A stretch of DNA of 64,000 nt from Turnera subulata (GCA_028386065.3 JAKUCV010001313.1:160244-224243); one strand, 5' to 3'; counted from the stretch's first letter, positions 23,426 to 35,034 are shown. Numbers and translations are program-made. The notes: generated by a model not told the origin, from the sequence alone.

Positions 23426-26221
23426 TCATCCAAGAAGCAGAGTTGTTTCAAACCCATTCCTAACCATCTCCTTCATCAATTTCATAGCCTCAGATCTCCT
23501 TTCATGCTTTAACAGGCCACGTATTAAAATATCGTAAGTCCACTGATTGGGTTTGTAGCCTTTCTGGCATACCACATCAAAAAATTCACAAGCAAGGTCT
23601 ATCTCGCTCATGCATAGTCTTCTCAATAACACATTGTAGGTGAAGATGTCAGGTGGAAAGCATTGTTTGATAGCTTCTTCCAGGTCGTCAACTTGTTGGC
23701 TAAGCCTAATACGACCAGAGAAAACACCAATGAGATTGGAGATATCAGACAGATGCGATGATAACTCATTCTGCTCCACTTTCCATCGAGCCCAAGCCTC
23801 GTAGAGCTCTCCAGACTTCAAGGCGTGCAGCAGAAGCGTGTTACCAATAAAGGAGGTGATACGACGGTTACCATAAACACCATTATGAAACTCACGCACA
23901 ATATTCACTGCGAGGTCATATCTTTTTTCTAAGCACAGCAACCGTATGAGAAGCTCAAAGGATTCGATGCTTGGATTTTTTCCATGAGTCAGTCTTTCCC
24001 AAAAGAATTCCAATGCAAGATCAGTTCTGTTGAGTTTGCAGAGGCCTTTAATCATGATGTTATACAATTTTCTGTGAGGTCTTTCTGTTTTACGCAAAGC
24101 ATAGAAGAAATTCAGAGCATCGGGAATCCTTTCGGCTTTTAGATAGCTCTTCAGCATCCGGACCTTGGATAACCAATTAGGCTTAACCCCATTCTGCTGC
24201 ATCATCTCGTACACCTGTCTGGCCAGGTCAGGCTTCCCAGCATGCCCTGCTCCATGGATGAAGCTGTTATAAACATCACAGCTATTTTCACGAAGGGACA
24301 ATTGCATCTCCAGCAATTTCAAGAACTGCGATTCTGTATTCTCCATTTTGCAGAGACTAGAAACAACACCAGTGAACAGTTTGTCCGAATGTACATGACC
24401 CTTATCCTGCATTTCAACAAGGAGTCTGGCAGCAATATCGGGCCTATTCGACTTGTTAAAAGCAGTAATCAGGCTGGTGTAAGTAGAGGTGGAGGCAGTT
24501 TTGTTCAAGCTGTTAAGTTCGCCGTGAAGCACGTATGCGTCTTCCACCCTGTTGTTCATACAAAGGGCGGATATGATCCTGTTGTAAGTGGAGACCCTGG
24601 GAGTGAAGTTGAGCTCTCTGGAAATAGCAAGCAGCTCCATCATCAGATCAAACTTGGACTCCCTGCAGAGGGCATCAGCAAGCAGAAAGAAAGTCTCTTT
24701 CCCGGGGAAACAACCTTGGGATGCAGAATTCCTGAGCACAGAGAAGGCTTCCTCGCAGCTGCCGTGGCCACAGAGGGAGTTGATGAGGTAGTTGAAAGCC
24801 ATGGTGTTCGGGGAGAAGCCAAAGTCGGAGATGGAACGATAGAGATCAAAGGCAACGGAGACCATGCCGGCCTTGCAGAAGAAGCAGAGGGCAGAATTCA
24901 TGGTGAGACGGTCAGGGGAGATCCCGCTCTCCTTCATGTCAATCAGCAAATCCAGAGCATCCTGCAGCCGGTCCTCCTTCAACAACCTGGTTAGCAAAAA
25001 GTTGTAGCGGAACACCTCCGGCACGTAACCTTCAAGGGACTTCTTGGTCTTCAAGAAATCGGAGGCAGCGTCAATCTTGCCTGCGCGGACAAGGCACTTG
25101 AGCCACGTCCCATAAACATCCCACATCGGGACCGGGCCCAGCCAGCTGAACTCCTGCACCAGCTCCCCTGCCTTGTTCAGCTTCCCTTCCTGGCAGAGAG
25201 TGTCGATGAGGAAGCTGAGGGCGCTTCCGTGGCCGCGCTTGAACTCCCGGGCGTCGGTACCGGAAGGGAGGACGCCGCGGAGGTAGGACTCGGCCTGGTC
25301 GGTGAGGCGCTGGAGGCAGAGAGACTTGACCATCAAGAAATGGGTGAAGTGGTTGACGAGGTCCCTGGATTGGATCTGGCGGTGGATGTCGTTGACGGCG
25401 TGAAAGGAGCCGTGCTGGAGGAGGGAATGGAGGAGGACGTGGTAGGAGAAGAGGTCCAGGTCGAGGCCCTGGTACCGCATTCTGCCGAGCAGGTGGAGTG
25501 CGAAATGGGGCTTCCCGGCAATCGCGTATCCCATGACGACCGTGGAATAGAAATTCTGGGCGCCGAAGAGGCGGAAATGCTCAAGGTAGTCGAGGAGGAC
25601 GGTCATCTGCTGGGCGGTGGCGAGAATCTTGAAGATGGCGTGGTAGGTGGCGCGGGTGTGGACGAACTCCGGCTGCCTCCCGGCCCAGTCGAAGAACTTG
25701 ACGCACGAGTATATGACGTCGTTTTCGGCGCCTGGGCTGTTGCTTTGGGTGGGGGTGGTGGTGGTGGTGGTGGAGGGGTGTGCGCAGGATAAGACGCGGA
25801 GGACCAGGGACTCGGTGACGCGGAAGCCGAGGCGGGAGAGGTTGACGGAGAACTCCCGCTCGTCCTCGTGGGCGCTCAGGATGCGGAATATCTCCTCCAC
25901 CAGCGCCTCCTCGCTCCAGGGCTCTGCCTGGCGCTGCCGCCGCCGCCCCATGAACCATTCCTTGAAGGATTCCGACACCGCTTTCGCGTCCAAGTTGCGG
26001 CCCATGCTGTAGGAGCTGGTTAGTGTTTGGATTGCCGCCGTCGTCGAGTAGCGACGGTTATTATAACAAGACCGACCAATATCGCAGCAGCAATCCGATG
26101 AAGAGGATGCGGATGTGGAGGTGGGGCCGCGGAGAAGAGGCTCCGCCGTGGATGTGGTGGCGGCGATGGTGGAGGAGGAGGAGGAGGAAGTGCGGCGCCG
26201 GAGGAGGCGGCATAATGACAT
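23426..26221 (-). CDS. Mitochondrial PPR protein, At1g71210 type
   Basis: A single uninterrupted exon encodes 931 residues of a P-class pentatricopeptide-repeat protein, presumably RNA-binding in mitochondria. The closest remembered relative is Arabidopsis At1g71210. Shared blocks include KFFDWAGRQPEF, HTRATYHAIFKIL, LDLDLFSYHVLL, TMNSALCFFCKAGMV and FIGNTLLLHALKSG. The N-terminal 70 residues are rich in Ser, Thr and Arg and poor in acidic residues, as in a mitochondrial presequence. It starts MSLCRLLRRRT, nearly the same as GRP23. PPR motifs run from about residue 195 to the end. A low-complexity Thr run interrupts the protein near residue 150. Other open frames across this GC-rich 5' half are shadows. 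The specific RNA target is unknown. Confidence 0.88.
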   Translation of the reverse strand: MSLCRLLRRRTSSSSSSTIAATTSTAEPLLRGPTSTSASSSSDCCCDIGRSCYNNRRYSTTAAIQTLTSSYSMGRNLDAKAVSESFKEWFMGRRRQRQAEPWSEEALVEEIFRILSAHEDEREFSVNLSRLGFRVTESLVLRVLSCAHPSTTTTTTPTQSNSPGAENDVIYSCVKFFDWAGRQPEFVHTRATYHAIFKILATAQQMTVLLDYLEHFRLFGAQNFYSTVVMGYAIAGKPHFALHLLGRMRYQGLDLDLFSYHVLLHSLLQHGSFHAVNDIHRQIQSRDLVNHFTHFLMVKSLCLQRLTDQAESYLRGVLPSGTDAREFKRGHGSALSFLIDTLCQEGKLNKAGELVQEFSWLGPVPMWDVYGTWLKCLVRAGKIDAASDFLKTKKSLEGYVPEVFRYNFLLTRLLKEDRLQDALDLLIDMKESGISPDRLTMNSALCFFCKAGMVSVAFDLYRSISDFGFSPNTMAFNYLINSLCGHGSCEEAFSVLRNSASQGCFPGKETFFLLADALCRESKFDLMMELLAISRELNFTPRVSTYNRIISALCMNNRVEDAYVLHGELNSLNKTASTSTYTSLITAFNKSNRPDIAARLLVEMQDKGHVHSDKLFTGVVSSLCKMENTESQFLKLLEMQLSLRENSCDVYNSFIHGAGHAGKPDLARQVYEMMQQNGVKPNWLSKVRMLKSYLKAERIPDALNFFYALRKTERPHRKLYNIMIKGLCKLNRTDLALEFFWERLTHGKNPSIESFELLIRLLCLEKRYDLAVNIVREFHNGVYGNRRITSFIGNTLLLHALKSGELYEAWARWKVEQNELSSHLSDISNLIGVFSGRIRLSQQVDDLEEAIKQCFPPDIFTYNVLLRRLCMSEIDLACEFFDVVCQKGYKPNQWTYDILIRGLLKHERRSEAMKLMKEMVRNGFETTLLLG

Positions 26222-26889
26222 CTTTGGTGTTGGGTATGGAATTTGAAAGAAGATGCTTAAACCCTTCCTATTAACACGACGTTTGAGGTTTAGTAGTAGT
26301 GAATTGCGGCTGTTTGTTTGGTGTCAGATTCTGGGAATCCCCGATTTCTGATGCTTGAATTGAATTCTTTCGTTACCCAAACAGATTGACTGTAGTTGTT
26401 AGTATTACTTATTACAATACAGAGAGACAGACAGATCCCTCTTTCTTTTAGATTGATGCTTTAATTTAAGTGTCCTTTTTTTTTTTTAAGAATGAAATCA
26501 AGTGTCCTTTTAATCCTTTATCCTTATAGAAAAAAAAAAATGCACTCCATTTACAATCATATCAACCAATATGCAATTTTGATGATAAAACCCAAAAGAA
26601 AAAAAAAAAGACTGAATATATAATATAAAAATGGAACCAGTATTTACAAGAATTCCCAGAAAAAAGAGAGGAAAATTGCATATGTACATCATCCAATTCA
26701 ATGAAATCAAGCAAAAGCCAAAACCAAAACTATTCACGCATACTTCTTTTCTGTAAGGACTAATGGGGCGAAACATCAAAAGAATCGATGAGAAATTGGT
26801 GTATTGGGGGAGTGGCCTTTGGCAATGGTATGAGCAGTCAGTGAGCAAATAATATTATTATGTACACTGGCTCCCAATCTAAGTCGAGT
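26222..26889. other. Spacer between PPR gene and DUF707 3' end
   Basis: This holds the PPR gene's promoter and 5' leader and the DUF707 3' UTR. A GCTTAAACCCT element lies at 26255-26265, a telo-box-like motif just upstream of the PPR start. Otherwise it is AT-rich with poly-A/T runs. Confidence 0.55.
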
Positions 26890-29800
26890 TCAATGACCCG
26901 TTTGTTCTGCTCCTGCTGTTGCTACTCCTAACTCTTGGTATGGATCCACCCAACATTTGTCCTCTTCCACCGCATTCCTCCACCTCTTCTTGAAAATCTG
27001 CATTTCAACAAAAGACTGCCTCCTTACCTGCCACACAAAACCTTGGTGTGAGTAAGTAACTTCTCCATAATATGGTTGCTTGTATAGGCATGCGAATCCA
27101 AGAATCAAATCCAATCAAAGTGATAACTCAGAAGACGGGGACGGGGAAGAAAATGATCAACAGTCTAAGTTTAGGTAATGATTTAGAAGGCCATACTTCG
27201 GGTCGACTATCAACTTTCTTGGGATCCGCCGCCGGTGCCTGCAATAACACACAGAGCAATGCCGTCAATATTCCATTGCTCTTTCTGGCATCTGTGTTAT
27301 CTGTGATCTAGGACCAGCATATTCAGGACGCAGCCAAAAAAACTTCAGCACAACATTTTTTTTTTCCAGAAATTGTTGACCCCATTTTACTAACAAATAC
27401 AAAAGAACATAAACAGAAATGAACAATGCCAACTGTTACCTCCAAGTGTGCTAACAAGAGTACAAAATGAATACTTGCCTCGGTCTCGTTGAACACTCCG
27501 AGTGTGGGAAGACCAAGGTGAACTACAAACTCAGAATCAACCACACCAACATTTTTTGTCCGATCACCCTAAAGATAGCAGAATTATCACCAATACAAAC
27601 ATCAAGAAATCATAAAAGAAACCAATCGGGCATGAGAAGTTACTTGAGCGCAATAACCAAGCTGAATATCAAGACCCCATGCGTGTATCAAGTCATTCTG
27701 CACAGGAGAAATATGGAAGAATCAGGTGGAAATGACAAGGAAATGAAAGGCGTGGTATGCACACTTTCAAACTTATTTAGGTCACTGAATGCCGTCCAGC
27801 ATCACTGATCGCATTTTTCTTTCAAAACATGGGATACGTGATTTCATACCATGGGACATCATTTTTGCATCTCACATAGATTCAGTCGCAGTCTTACATA
27901 CCTGGATCATGTACCACACACATCTCCATGCTGCCCTTGAGAATACAGGTGCCATCATTTCCACCCAGCTGCGATAATAGATTTTACTTTCTACATTAGA
28001 AATATCTCATCTTTATCCAGTCACAAAAAAAGGAGCAGTGCAGACTAAAACTAGCAGTTATCATGTCATTACAACCATGTGAGTGGTCATTGCTTACCCT
28101 ATGCATGGAGGAGAGGTACTTTTGCCATCACATCTTCCGCTGCCTTTGAATTTGTACATCCTTCTGTTGAAAAAATAAACAGAAACAGGGTCAAACAGGC
28201 ATTTCGTGCCAAATTCTACGTCTATCCCTCCAGAGAGAGAACCTATAGCAGCAGACTTCAACAATCACCACTGCAGATAGCAAGGACTTCTATCATAAGC
28301 TGCAGACTTTTTATTGCAATTGATATAAGACATTCTTCAGAAGAAAAATGTATTAGTGAAAGAATTAAATATATGTTTATGACTCCAGTACATTAACATA
28401 TTTTCAGCATACTCAAGTACTCTTCAGAAATCTAATTTAGCAAACCTGTGCACTCTTGAGTTCCTTTTGCGTGCAGTAATTGGATGATGTACAGCAGACT
28501 TAACAGGATCAAGGGCTGGCTGTGATATTTCAAGTCCCTCGTCTCTGACAGTTGACAGATATCTGGAAGATATTAAACAAGTTCACTGAGCAATCTACAA
28601 TCTTCAATCATAATATCATAAGGAAAACTAGTTTGAAGAAGCCTCATTTATCAGAAATAAATCAGACAAAAGAAAAGACACATTAACTGTAGCTGGTTTG
28701 TATTAAGATGAGAATTTTATGGGATACAAAAAACTATATTTTCCCATAAAACACTGGACCTGATAACATGCTTACCTTGTCGAATTGAAATTCTCAACAC
28801 CGAGGTCTTCATCCCAAAGAAATACGTATCCATATTCAGCAACAATGTCTGGATGGAGGAAACGTTTCGCAAACCACCTAAGCAGAATAACTCTTTTTGT
28901 TTAAGCACGCTTGCATGTGAATGCTTGCAATTATGTAGCGTGACATACATAAGCACTGACAACCACAAACGCTGTTTGAGGGAACTACAACTTCGTTTGA
29001 AGCAACATTACCATTTTGTTTGATTCAGTGCAGAGACATGAATGGCACTACCACTCCATGATAAATCCTTCCATTGGTCCACCACACCATCATAATGGAA
29101 AATCATCACGACAAAACTTTCAGGAGGAAACTGCAGGGAAAGGGAAGAGATAATGCACAACTAAAGCATTGTTGAGTTTTGGAAGACAAAAATAGAGAAT
29201 AAGGTTGACAATCACCTTTTTAACAATTTGGTCCACTACTTGTTTTTGTTTGATTCCAGCAGCAATTGCCAACAAGTTCATTGAAGGCTTTGACTTTTCC
29301 TGGTGTACAAACAGTGTAACATAAGCAAGAGGAAATTGGGGATAACTTTTCATCAGGAAAATGCAATAAAATGTGTTTTTCCATCCCTAGAATTTTTGAC
29401 AGAAATACTCAGTTTTGTTTCAGACCTCAACTTAATTCAAAGCCAAATCAAACACTTCTGTCCAACCAACCTCATTGAACTACATCTTTTCGCCTGCAAG
29501 CTACCCAAATTTAGATTTCAGCTCCCCTATCCATCTATGTTACCAATGAGCATGAAAATGATCATATGTTTATGCTGCAAAGTTAGTTTCCCCTCATCCA
29601 CCAATCTGATGAACACAAACTTCTCACAAACATGTTTCACATTAAAACAAACTTACTTCTTCCAGAGAAGTGCTCCATAATGGCCGCATTTCAAAGTTGG
29701 AAGTTTTTGCAACAATTCCTTCAGGCAAAGCCTCACTTCCAGAAGGCCTGCAATGACTCTAAGTAAAAGAAAACACAAATCAGAATTAAGCCAATATCTT

Positions 29801-30953
29801 TTTAATGGGCCAGCATAAAGTCACTAGAAACTGTACTCTTTCACTTAAACTTGATGCAAATAGACAAACCTTGCAGCTATTGGAATTCATATGTTGCATC
29901 TTCTCAAGAACATTCCATCCAGAAAACCTCTGCAAAGATGATTTCCAGATTAATTTTACAACCACAATAAGCATATTTCAACTGTTCAGGTAATACCCTG
30001 TTTAGCTCTAGTAACATAACTTTAAAAAAAAATGAAGAGCAGATCAAAGTGCAAGGACCCTGTGTTTGAAATCGACAACTTTGCCAGTGCTCTAGTAGGT
30101 AAAAATGCTTCATCAGTCAAAAAGATTATCGAGAAGAGAAACAATCATTTCACCCGGAAAAAAAAAAAAAAGGCCATTCCATTTCTTCAAACAAACAATA
30201 TCCATGCCAGCCAAAATTCCAAACCAAGTCTTAACAAAATTCACATTCGTTAGGAGAAACTTACTTCTATGTATTCCCGTCCAAGTAAGGCAGTAGCAAC
30301 GAAGTAAACGCTGCAGACCAAGGAAGCGGAGATGAGAAGACCACAAAGCCATGGTCTACTCTTGGGTTCCGATGGTGCAGAAGCCTGAGAAAGTTATGGA
30401 AGATGGTGGCATTAAAATTCATGATAAACAGACAAAATACCAACCTGTAATTGCCACACCAAAAAACAAAAGAACCAGAAACTAATCTGGAATCCAGCAC
30501 GAGCTTTTTCGCTCTGGCACTAAAAAAAAACAAGTAAGCAGAACTGCCTCCAACCAAACCCTGACACAACTGAACTGAGAACTCATTAATCAATCAAGTT
30601 TGGGAAACAAAAGCAAGCAAATAAACTCATTCAAAATTTCAGTCTCTTCGTTTCTGCTCCGAGTTATCCACAACAAAATTCAATGCCAAAACATTGATAT
30701 ATGATGATCCCGTGAAAGGAATAAAAAAACGTTCTTCTCATCTTTATCCCCGAAATTTAAAATGGGATGAAATGAAGGGGAAATATATATGCAAAAAAAA
30801 AGGCAACTACCCGGCGAAAAATAGCAACTAATAAAGTTGAAGCACTTTCAAAGAAGGAAAAAAAAACCATCCAACAAAGAAGCAGCAGCATACGCAGATA
30901 GCAATAATAAAGTGAGAAAGAGAGAGAGGGCTTACACAATTAAGAGCTTTCAT
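26890..30953 (-). CDS. DUF707 protein (lysine-ketoglutarate reductase trans-splicing-related family)
   Basis: This gene encodes a 392-residue type II membrane protein of the plant DUF707 family, annotated in Arabidopsis as lysine ketoglutarate reductase trans-splicing related (e.g. At1g13000). Its function is not established; a Golgi glycosyltransferase-like role is suspected for the family. Fourteen exons: 30953-30936, 30384-30265 (inner end plus or minus 1), 29929-29870, 29758-29657, 29299-29216, 29130-29012, 28877-28776, 28562-28446, 28163-28098, 27968-27902, 27697-27644, 27568-27479, 27238-27197 and 27027-26890. A TM anchor is in exon 2 (LCGLLISASLVCSVYFVATALL). Signatures include CRPSGSEALPEGIVAKTSNFE, MIFHYDGVVDQWKDL, YVFLWDEDLGVENF, APVFSRAAWRCVWYMIQNDL and GDRTKNVGVVDSEFVVH. 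The intron after exon 12 has a GC donor (GAG|GCAAGT) in place of GT. The first exon encodes only six residues. Confidence 0.92.
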
Positions 30954-31744
30954 GTTTACACTTTGAAACCAGTCACAGCCAACAATAACAGTAGCAACAA
31001 CAAAAGGAGGAGTGGCTGGAAAGGAAGGAGAGGATAAAAAAGCGACCTTTTTTGGGGGGTTATTATGATGGAAAAGGAGTTTTTTGATTGAACAGAAAGG
31101 AAAGAAGGAAAGTGTGATAAAGCAAAGAATATCTCCCCGGAGGAAAGATTACGAGAGAAAGCAATGCCGGAAAAAAGAAGAAGAATAAGAATCAGAACCC
31201 AAAACAAACAAAAAAAAAAAGAGTAACGTAATCAGAAAGGAAAAGCAAACAACAAACTCCCCAAGTTTGAATACATAAATAGAATAATAAAGGCAACCGT
31301 AAATGAGAGAGGAGGTATATGTATTTATTGATGAGTTTTCACTTTGTTTAAACTTTTTCGAGTTGTGTGTCACGAAATGAAAATCTCCAGAGGAAGGATA
31401 AATATTGGTGTTAATTAAGTGGCAGTGAGCAGAGGTTTTTCTTCCAAAAAGGAGTTGAAAGGAAAAGGGTTTACACTTTTTTACTACTAGAGAAGTAGAA
31501 GAAGAAGAAAGGAGAAGAAGAAAAACAGAGTCAAAGACAGAGAGAGTTTGAGTCAATAGAGAGAAGAGAAGAGAGGAGGAGACTTTGTATTTATTTGTGT
31601 GTGTAAGTAGTAAAAGTACTAAGTAGTAGTAGTACTTAATGTTGTTTTTGTTTTTGTGTGTTTGGGGGTGGCGACTGTATGTGTTGGTGGTGGTGGTTGG
31701 ATAAACATTAAACTCGACAACTGTGCAAATCAAAAAGAGATAAT
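30954..31744. other. DUF707 5' leader and promoter region
   Basis: Purine-rich and low-complexity on the plus strand. The long minus-strand frame at 31149-31748 is Ser/Thr/Tyr/Leu-rich without domain features and is most likely untranslated leader or promoter. Confidence 0.5.
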
Positions 31745-32030
31745 ACAATAATATATTTTTTGAAATTAAAAAAAAAAAGAAGAAGAAAATTTTGCAAAAA
31801 AGAACGAGCAGAGAGATACCCGGGAGAATGTAGGTTACTGGTGGTGGTGGGGGTCTTCCATTCCTAATTCTAGCCTTACCACGTGTCCTGCTTTTCCTTT
31901 ACCATCCTTTTTTTTTTTTTCTTTTCTTTTTGAAGAAAATCTCTTCCACCCACTCTTTGATTAATTATTATTCTTAGATATTCTACTACCCAAGTAGTAA
32001 CTACCTATTAAAGAACCAACCCATTTCGAT
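31745..32030 (-). repeat. Repeat block copy 1, upstream of DUF707
   Basis: Read on the minus strand, this block contains GGTTCTTTAATAGGTAGTTA, then AATCAAAGAGTGGG, AAGAGATTTTCTT, GGACACGTGGTAA, CCACCACCAGTAACCTACAT and CTCTGCTCG. The same order recurs on the plus strand at 35355-35575 and, shorter, at 34570-34755. The block carries a G-box-like CACGTGG core. It lies about 0.8 kb upstream of the DUF707 start, so it may be the original from which the others were copied. Confidence 0.8.
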
Positions 32031-32576
32031 TGTGGTAATTTCCAGTGATTGCAATATCCCCCAATTGTATGGGCTAGACTATGATTACTTATAATTCTTA
32101 CCAATTTTGGGACATGCAAGTCTTAGCACCACTACTATGACTATCTATCTATGTACAGTCCCATCCCCGTTAGTCAATGGACGACACTAAGGCACTTAAT
32201 CATATTCCAACTTTTGATACAAACGCTTGGTGTGTTTATTTAGATGTAGATTTAGTGCGCACACAAGTTTTTATTAATCAATAGAATTAATTGATCTTTA
32301 ATTGCTACCAACCAAAAGAGAGAGTGACATGTTTCAGTTGGTGTATATATAAATATAATTTTTTCGGTCAGGAAGTAAATTTGCTACTAATAAATTATAC
32401 TAGTGTGTTTAGGCCGTAAACATCAATTTATGCTGCATGATATCACTTGCCATTAATTGTTTATTTGCTACAGCTTATCGGATAGTGAAAGGCGCGTCTT
32501 CTGATAATAACATATCACCACCATCTCATTCTATCCTCTCAACCTTCACCTGAAATAATTTTAAGGATGAGAGTGA

Positions 32577-32662
32577 GAGGCAGTAATATAATACTTATAC
32601 CATGATAAAAAAATAATAATAATAATATATATAATAATTATTTATACCTTAACCACCTTGTA
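32577..32662 (+). repeat. Short direct repeat, copy 1 (partner near 35944-36016)
   Basis: The run GAGGCAGTAATATAATACTT, followed by ATGATAAAAAAATAAT and then TTTATACCTTAA with CACCTTGT, recurs near 35946 with a few changes and in the same orientation. It looks like part of the duplicated mosaic or a small transposon. Confidence 0.65.
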
Positions 32663-32950
32663 TAACACCAATCCATTTCATGTGACTCATTAATGCTGTA
32701 ATTTTATTTGTTCTTAGCGTGATCAGCCCAGTATAAAAACTCTTTGGTTTGTTTTTGTCTTGGTGTGAAACGACACATGATCTAACCGTGAGAAAATGAA
32801 ATGACTAGATCAAAAGTAATAAAAAGATTTGTGTGTTTTTGTTTTGAGTTCCCCGAGTAAAATACAGAAAAAGATTTTTGTGTTGTATATGTCCCCGTCC
32901 CCGTATTTTTTGTATTGCTCGGTAGGTGGACCTAGGAGGGCCTCTCGAGC

Positions 32951-33006
32951 TGGGCCACAAGCAGCCCACTTTTCAAATTGCAGAAGGGAGTCTAATCAAT
33001 AGCCCA
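32951..33006. promoter_or_regulatory. Cluster of site II elements upstream of CMC2
   Basis: TGGGCC occurs at 32951-32956 and AGCCCA (TGGGCT on the other strand) at 32963-32968 and 33001-33006. Site II (TGGGCY) elements are known TCP-bound sites enriched in promoters of plant nuclear genes for mitochondrial respiratory and ribosomal proteins. Three within 56 bases, about 570 bases before the CMC2 start codon and closer to its probable transcription start, fit that role. Confidence 0.55.
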
Positions 33007-33571
33007 AAACAAAAAATGGGGCCGGCCGCAGGCGAAGCGTTTGTAATTTTTTTTTCTTTTTTTCCGCCTGGGTTGGTACAATTACGACACCGTTGGATTA
33101 GTCAGACCAAAAGAATCATTTTTACAGCCCGAGAACTCAAAAACCTGGATTAATTGCCTGGTTTCTCCCTCCGATGATCTATCTCCATCCTAACCAAATC
33201 CCCAAAAAAACCCAATTGATTAACTGAGACGGGTGAGTGATCTCTGTATATCCATCTTATATTCAAGTGTTTCCGGAACAGCAATGAATTAATTTCATTT
33301 GCTATGCCAATTATTGCTTTCTGCAAATCACACACACCTCCATCCATTCCATTATCTGCTTGTTTGTTAGTTCAAAAGCTCCCCCATACTGCTCCTCCTA
33401 TAAATTACCTCTCAAATTTCCCATCTCAAAAGCTCTTCTTTTTTAGTACTTTCAATTAACCAAGGTCCAATCTTTACGTGGTTGTGGATGGTTGGTGTTG
33501 TTCTTTTTTTGGTTCTTCTTTTCTCTGCAGGGTCACTCACACTTGTTGAAATCTTTGTTTCTGCCCAGAAA

Positions 33572-34215
33572 ATGCATCCCCCTTTGACGTTACACAGGCA
33601 CCCAATGTGTGCTCAAGTCAGTCTTCACTTCCCTCTTCTGTTATCTTAACAATTCGTGTTACCATGATGCCTTCCCTTCTTTGCCAGTTGTAGCTGAATT
33701 AGCTTTTTAGTTGTAGTAGTAGCCATGTAATTAGATCTTTAGAGCTACGGTGTCCTAACTCAAGATGTTAGTGTAGTAGCTTTCATGCCTTCTTATTGTC
33801 CGCAAACTGCCTTTTCCCTTTCCTTTTTTTTGTTTTTTTGTCGGCGCTATCTCTTTAATGCTCTGGGCTTTCCTGTTTTTGCTTTGCAGATCATTGAGGA
33901 GTTCCAAAGATGTCACCTGGACCATCCTCTTGGTAAATTCTTTGGCAACTGTACCGACCTCAAAATAAAGCTTGATCGGTGTTTCAGGGAGGAAGTAAGA
34001 TACTCCTCTTCTTAGTCCCTGCTATTGTTTTCCTTCTTTTTTTTTTTTTCTGGTCAGGATATAATTATTATGCATTTGCGGCTTTGTAATGCGTTTCCTG
34101 GGTCTTCTTCTCTCAGAAAGCTGTTAAGCGCAAGGCAAATTTCGAAGCAAGTAAGAGGCTCAAAGCAAGTCTTCAAGAACTAAGGAGGGAAGCCAGGGAG
34201 GACGGAAGCTCGTAG
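33572..34215 (+). CDS. CMC2: COX assembly mitochondrial protein 2 (CMC2)
   Basis: This small gene encodes an 82-residue CHCH-domain protein of the mitochondrial intermembrane space needed for cytochrome c oxidase assembly in yeast and animals. Exons are 33572-33616, 33890-33994 and 34117-34215, all phase 0. It begins MHPPLTLHRHPMC, matching the MHP start of human and yeast CMC2. The twin CX9C motif is C13-x9-C23 and C36-x9-C46, set apart by HPLGKFFGN as in homologues. The basic C-terminal tail (KRKANFEASKRLK) is also usual. A 5' UTR intron of about 33233-33530 is likely (donor GGGTGAGT, acceptor TTCTCTGCAG). Import probably follows the Mia40 disulfide route. The gene is divergent from DUF707 and is flanked by duplicated blocks. 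Confidence 0.93.
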
Positions 34216-34569
34216 GAGAAGTATGATATACAAGCTTCAAGATTGAAGTTTTCGAGAGAAGTAACGAATTGCTAGCTTTTGATTTTGGATTTGAGATCTT
34301 CTTTTTGCTGCATACATACAGAGAGGATATGGGAAGTTCCATTTTTTGCTGGAACAACTGCAGAGAATGCAATTCCATGGAATAATTGCTCAAAGTTAAT
34401 GGCAGGATAGAAATTGCTTTAGGTTCATAGTAAGTTGTTGTCTATGGAGTATCGTATTTGTGGTTTGTTATTACGGTTGAACCTTTGGACGAAGAGTTCA
34501 ACTCACTGTTACCCTCTGACAATATTTGTAATGCAATAAACTTCAATTGTTTTCTTCACAATATAATAA

Positions 34570-34755
34570 TCATCAAAGAGTGGGGGAAGAGATTTTCTTA
34601 AAAAGAAAAAAAAGGTAAAAGAAAAGGTAGGACACGTGGTAAAAGGTAGAATTAGGGGGTAGACTCCACCACCGTTAACTTACATTTTCCCGGGTATCGC
34701 TCTTCTGCTTTTTCTTTTTTGCAAATTACTTTTTTTTTTGTATTTCAAAAAATAT
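34570..34755 (+). repeat. Repeat block copy 2, directly 3' of CMC2
   Basis: This copy shows ATCAAAGAGTGGGGGAAGAG, GACACGTGGTAAAAGG, ACTCCACCACCGTTAACTTA and CCCGGGTATC in the order of copies 1 and 3. It starts just after the CMC2 polyadenylation region and ends at TTTCAAAAAATAT, where copy 1 also shows the same run. It sits inverted relative to copy 1. Confidence 0.8.
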
Positions 34756-34842
34756 TCCGCACCTTCATCAGCCTTGGCTCCGGAATCCGCACCTTTATCG
34801 GCCTTCCCTGCGGCCTCCGCGCCTTCACTGGCCTCCTCGCCT

Positions 34843-34992
34843 TCACCGGCCTTCCCTCCGGCCTCCGCCGACCTTCTCTTCCTCGAAGTCTTCCTCTTCG
34901 AGGTCGAAGAGTACTGCTATGGAACCGTCCAGAGCCTCTTCTTCGTATGTAGATAGATCGGAATAGCTTTGGATGTATCTACGAAACGCCAT
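34843..34992 (-). pseudogene. Small acidic ORF, copy A (frameshifted)
   Basis: The frame starts MAFRRYIQSYSDLSTYEEEA and continues to an acidic DLEEEDFEEE run, then stops after 49 codons. In the next frame the homologous EGAEAAGKADKGA-type repeats of copy B continue, so copy A has lost frame by an indel near residue 40. Copy B lies 0.8 kb downstream. I do not recognise the family. Confidence 0.5.
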
Positions 34993-35034
34993 TGCTGCAT
35001 GAAGGAGGCGGGGATTGGTTGCTAACTATGGACC

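Noticed and set aside
25229..25958. Long antisense and alternative frames in the GC-rich 5' half of the PPR gene.
   Set aside because: High GC content removes stops by chance. The PPR frame is continuous and conserved.
31149..31748. A 199-codon minus-strand frame upstream of DUF707.
   Set aside because: Composition is driven by purine/pyrimidine tracts and it has no domain. It overlaps the probable leader.
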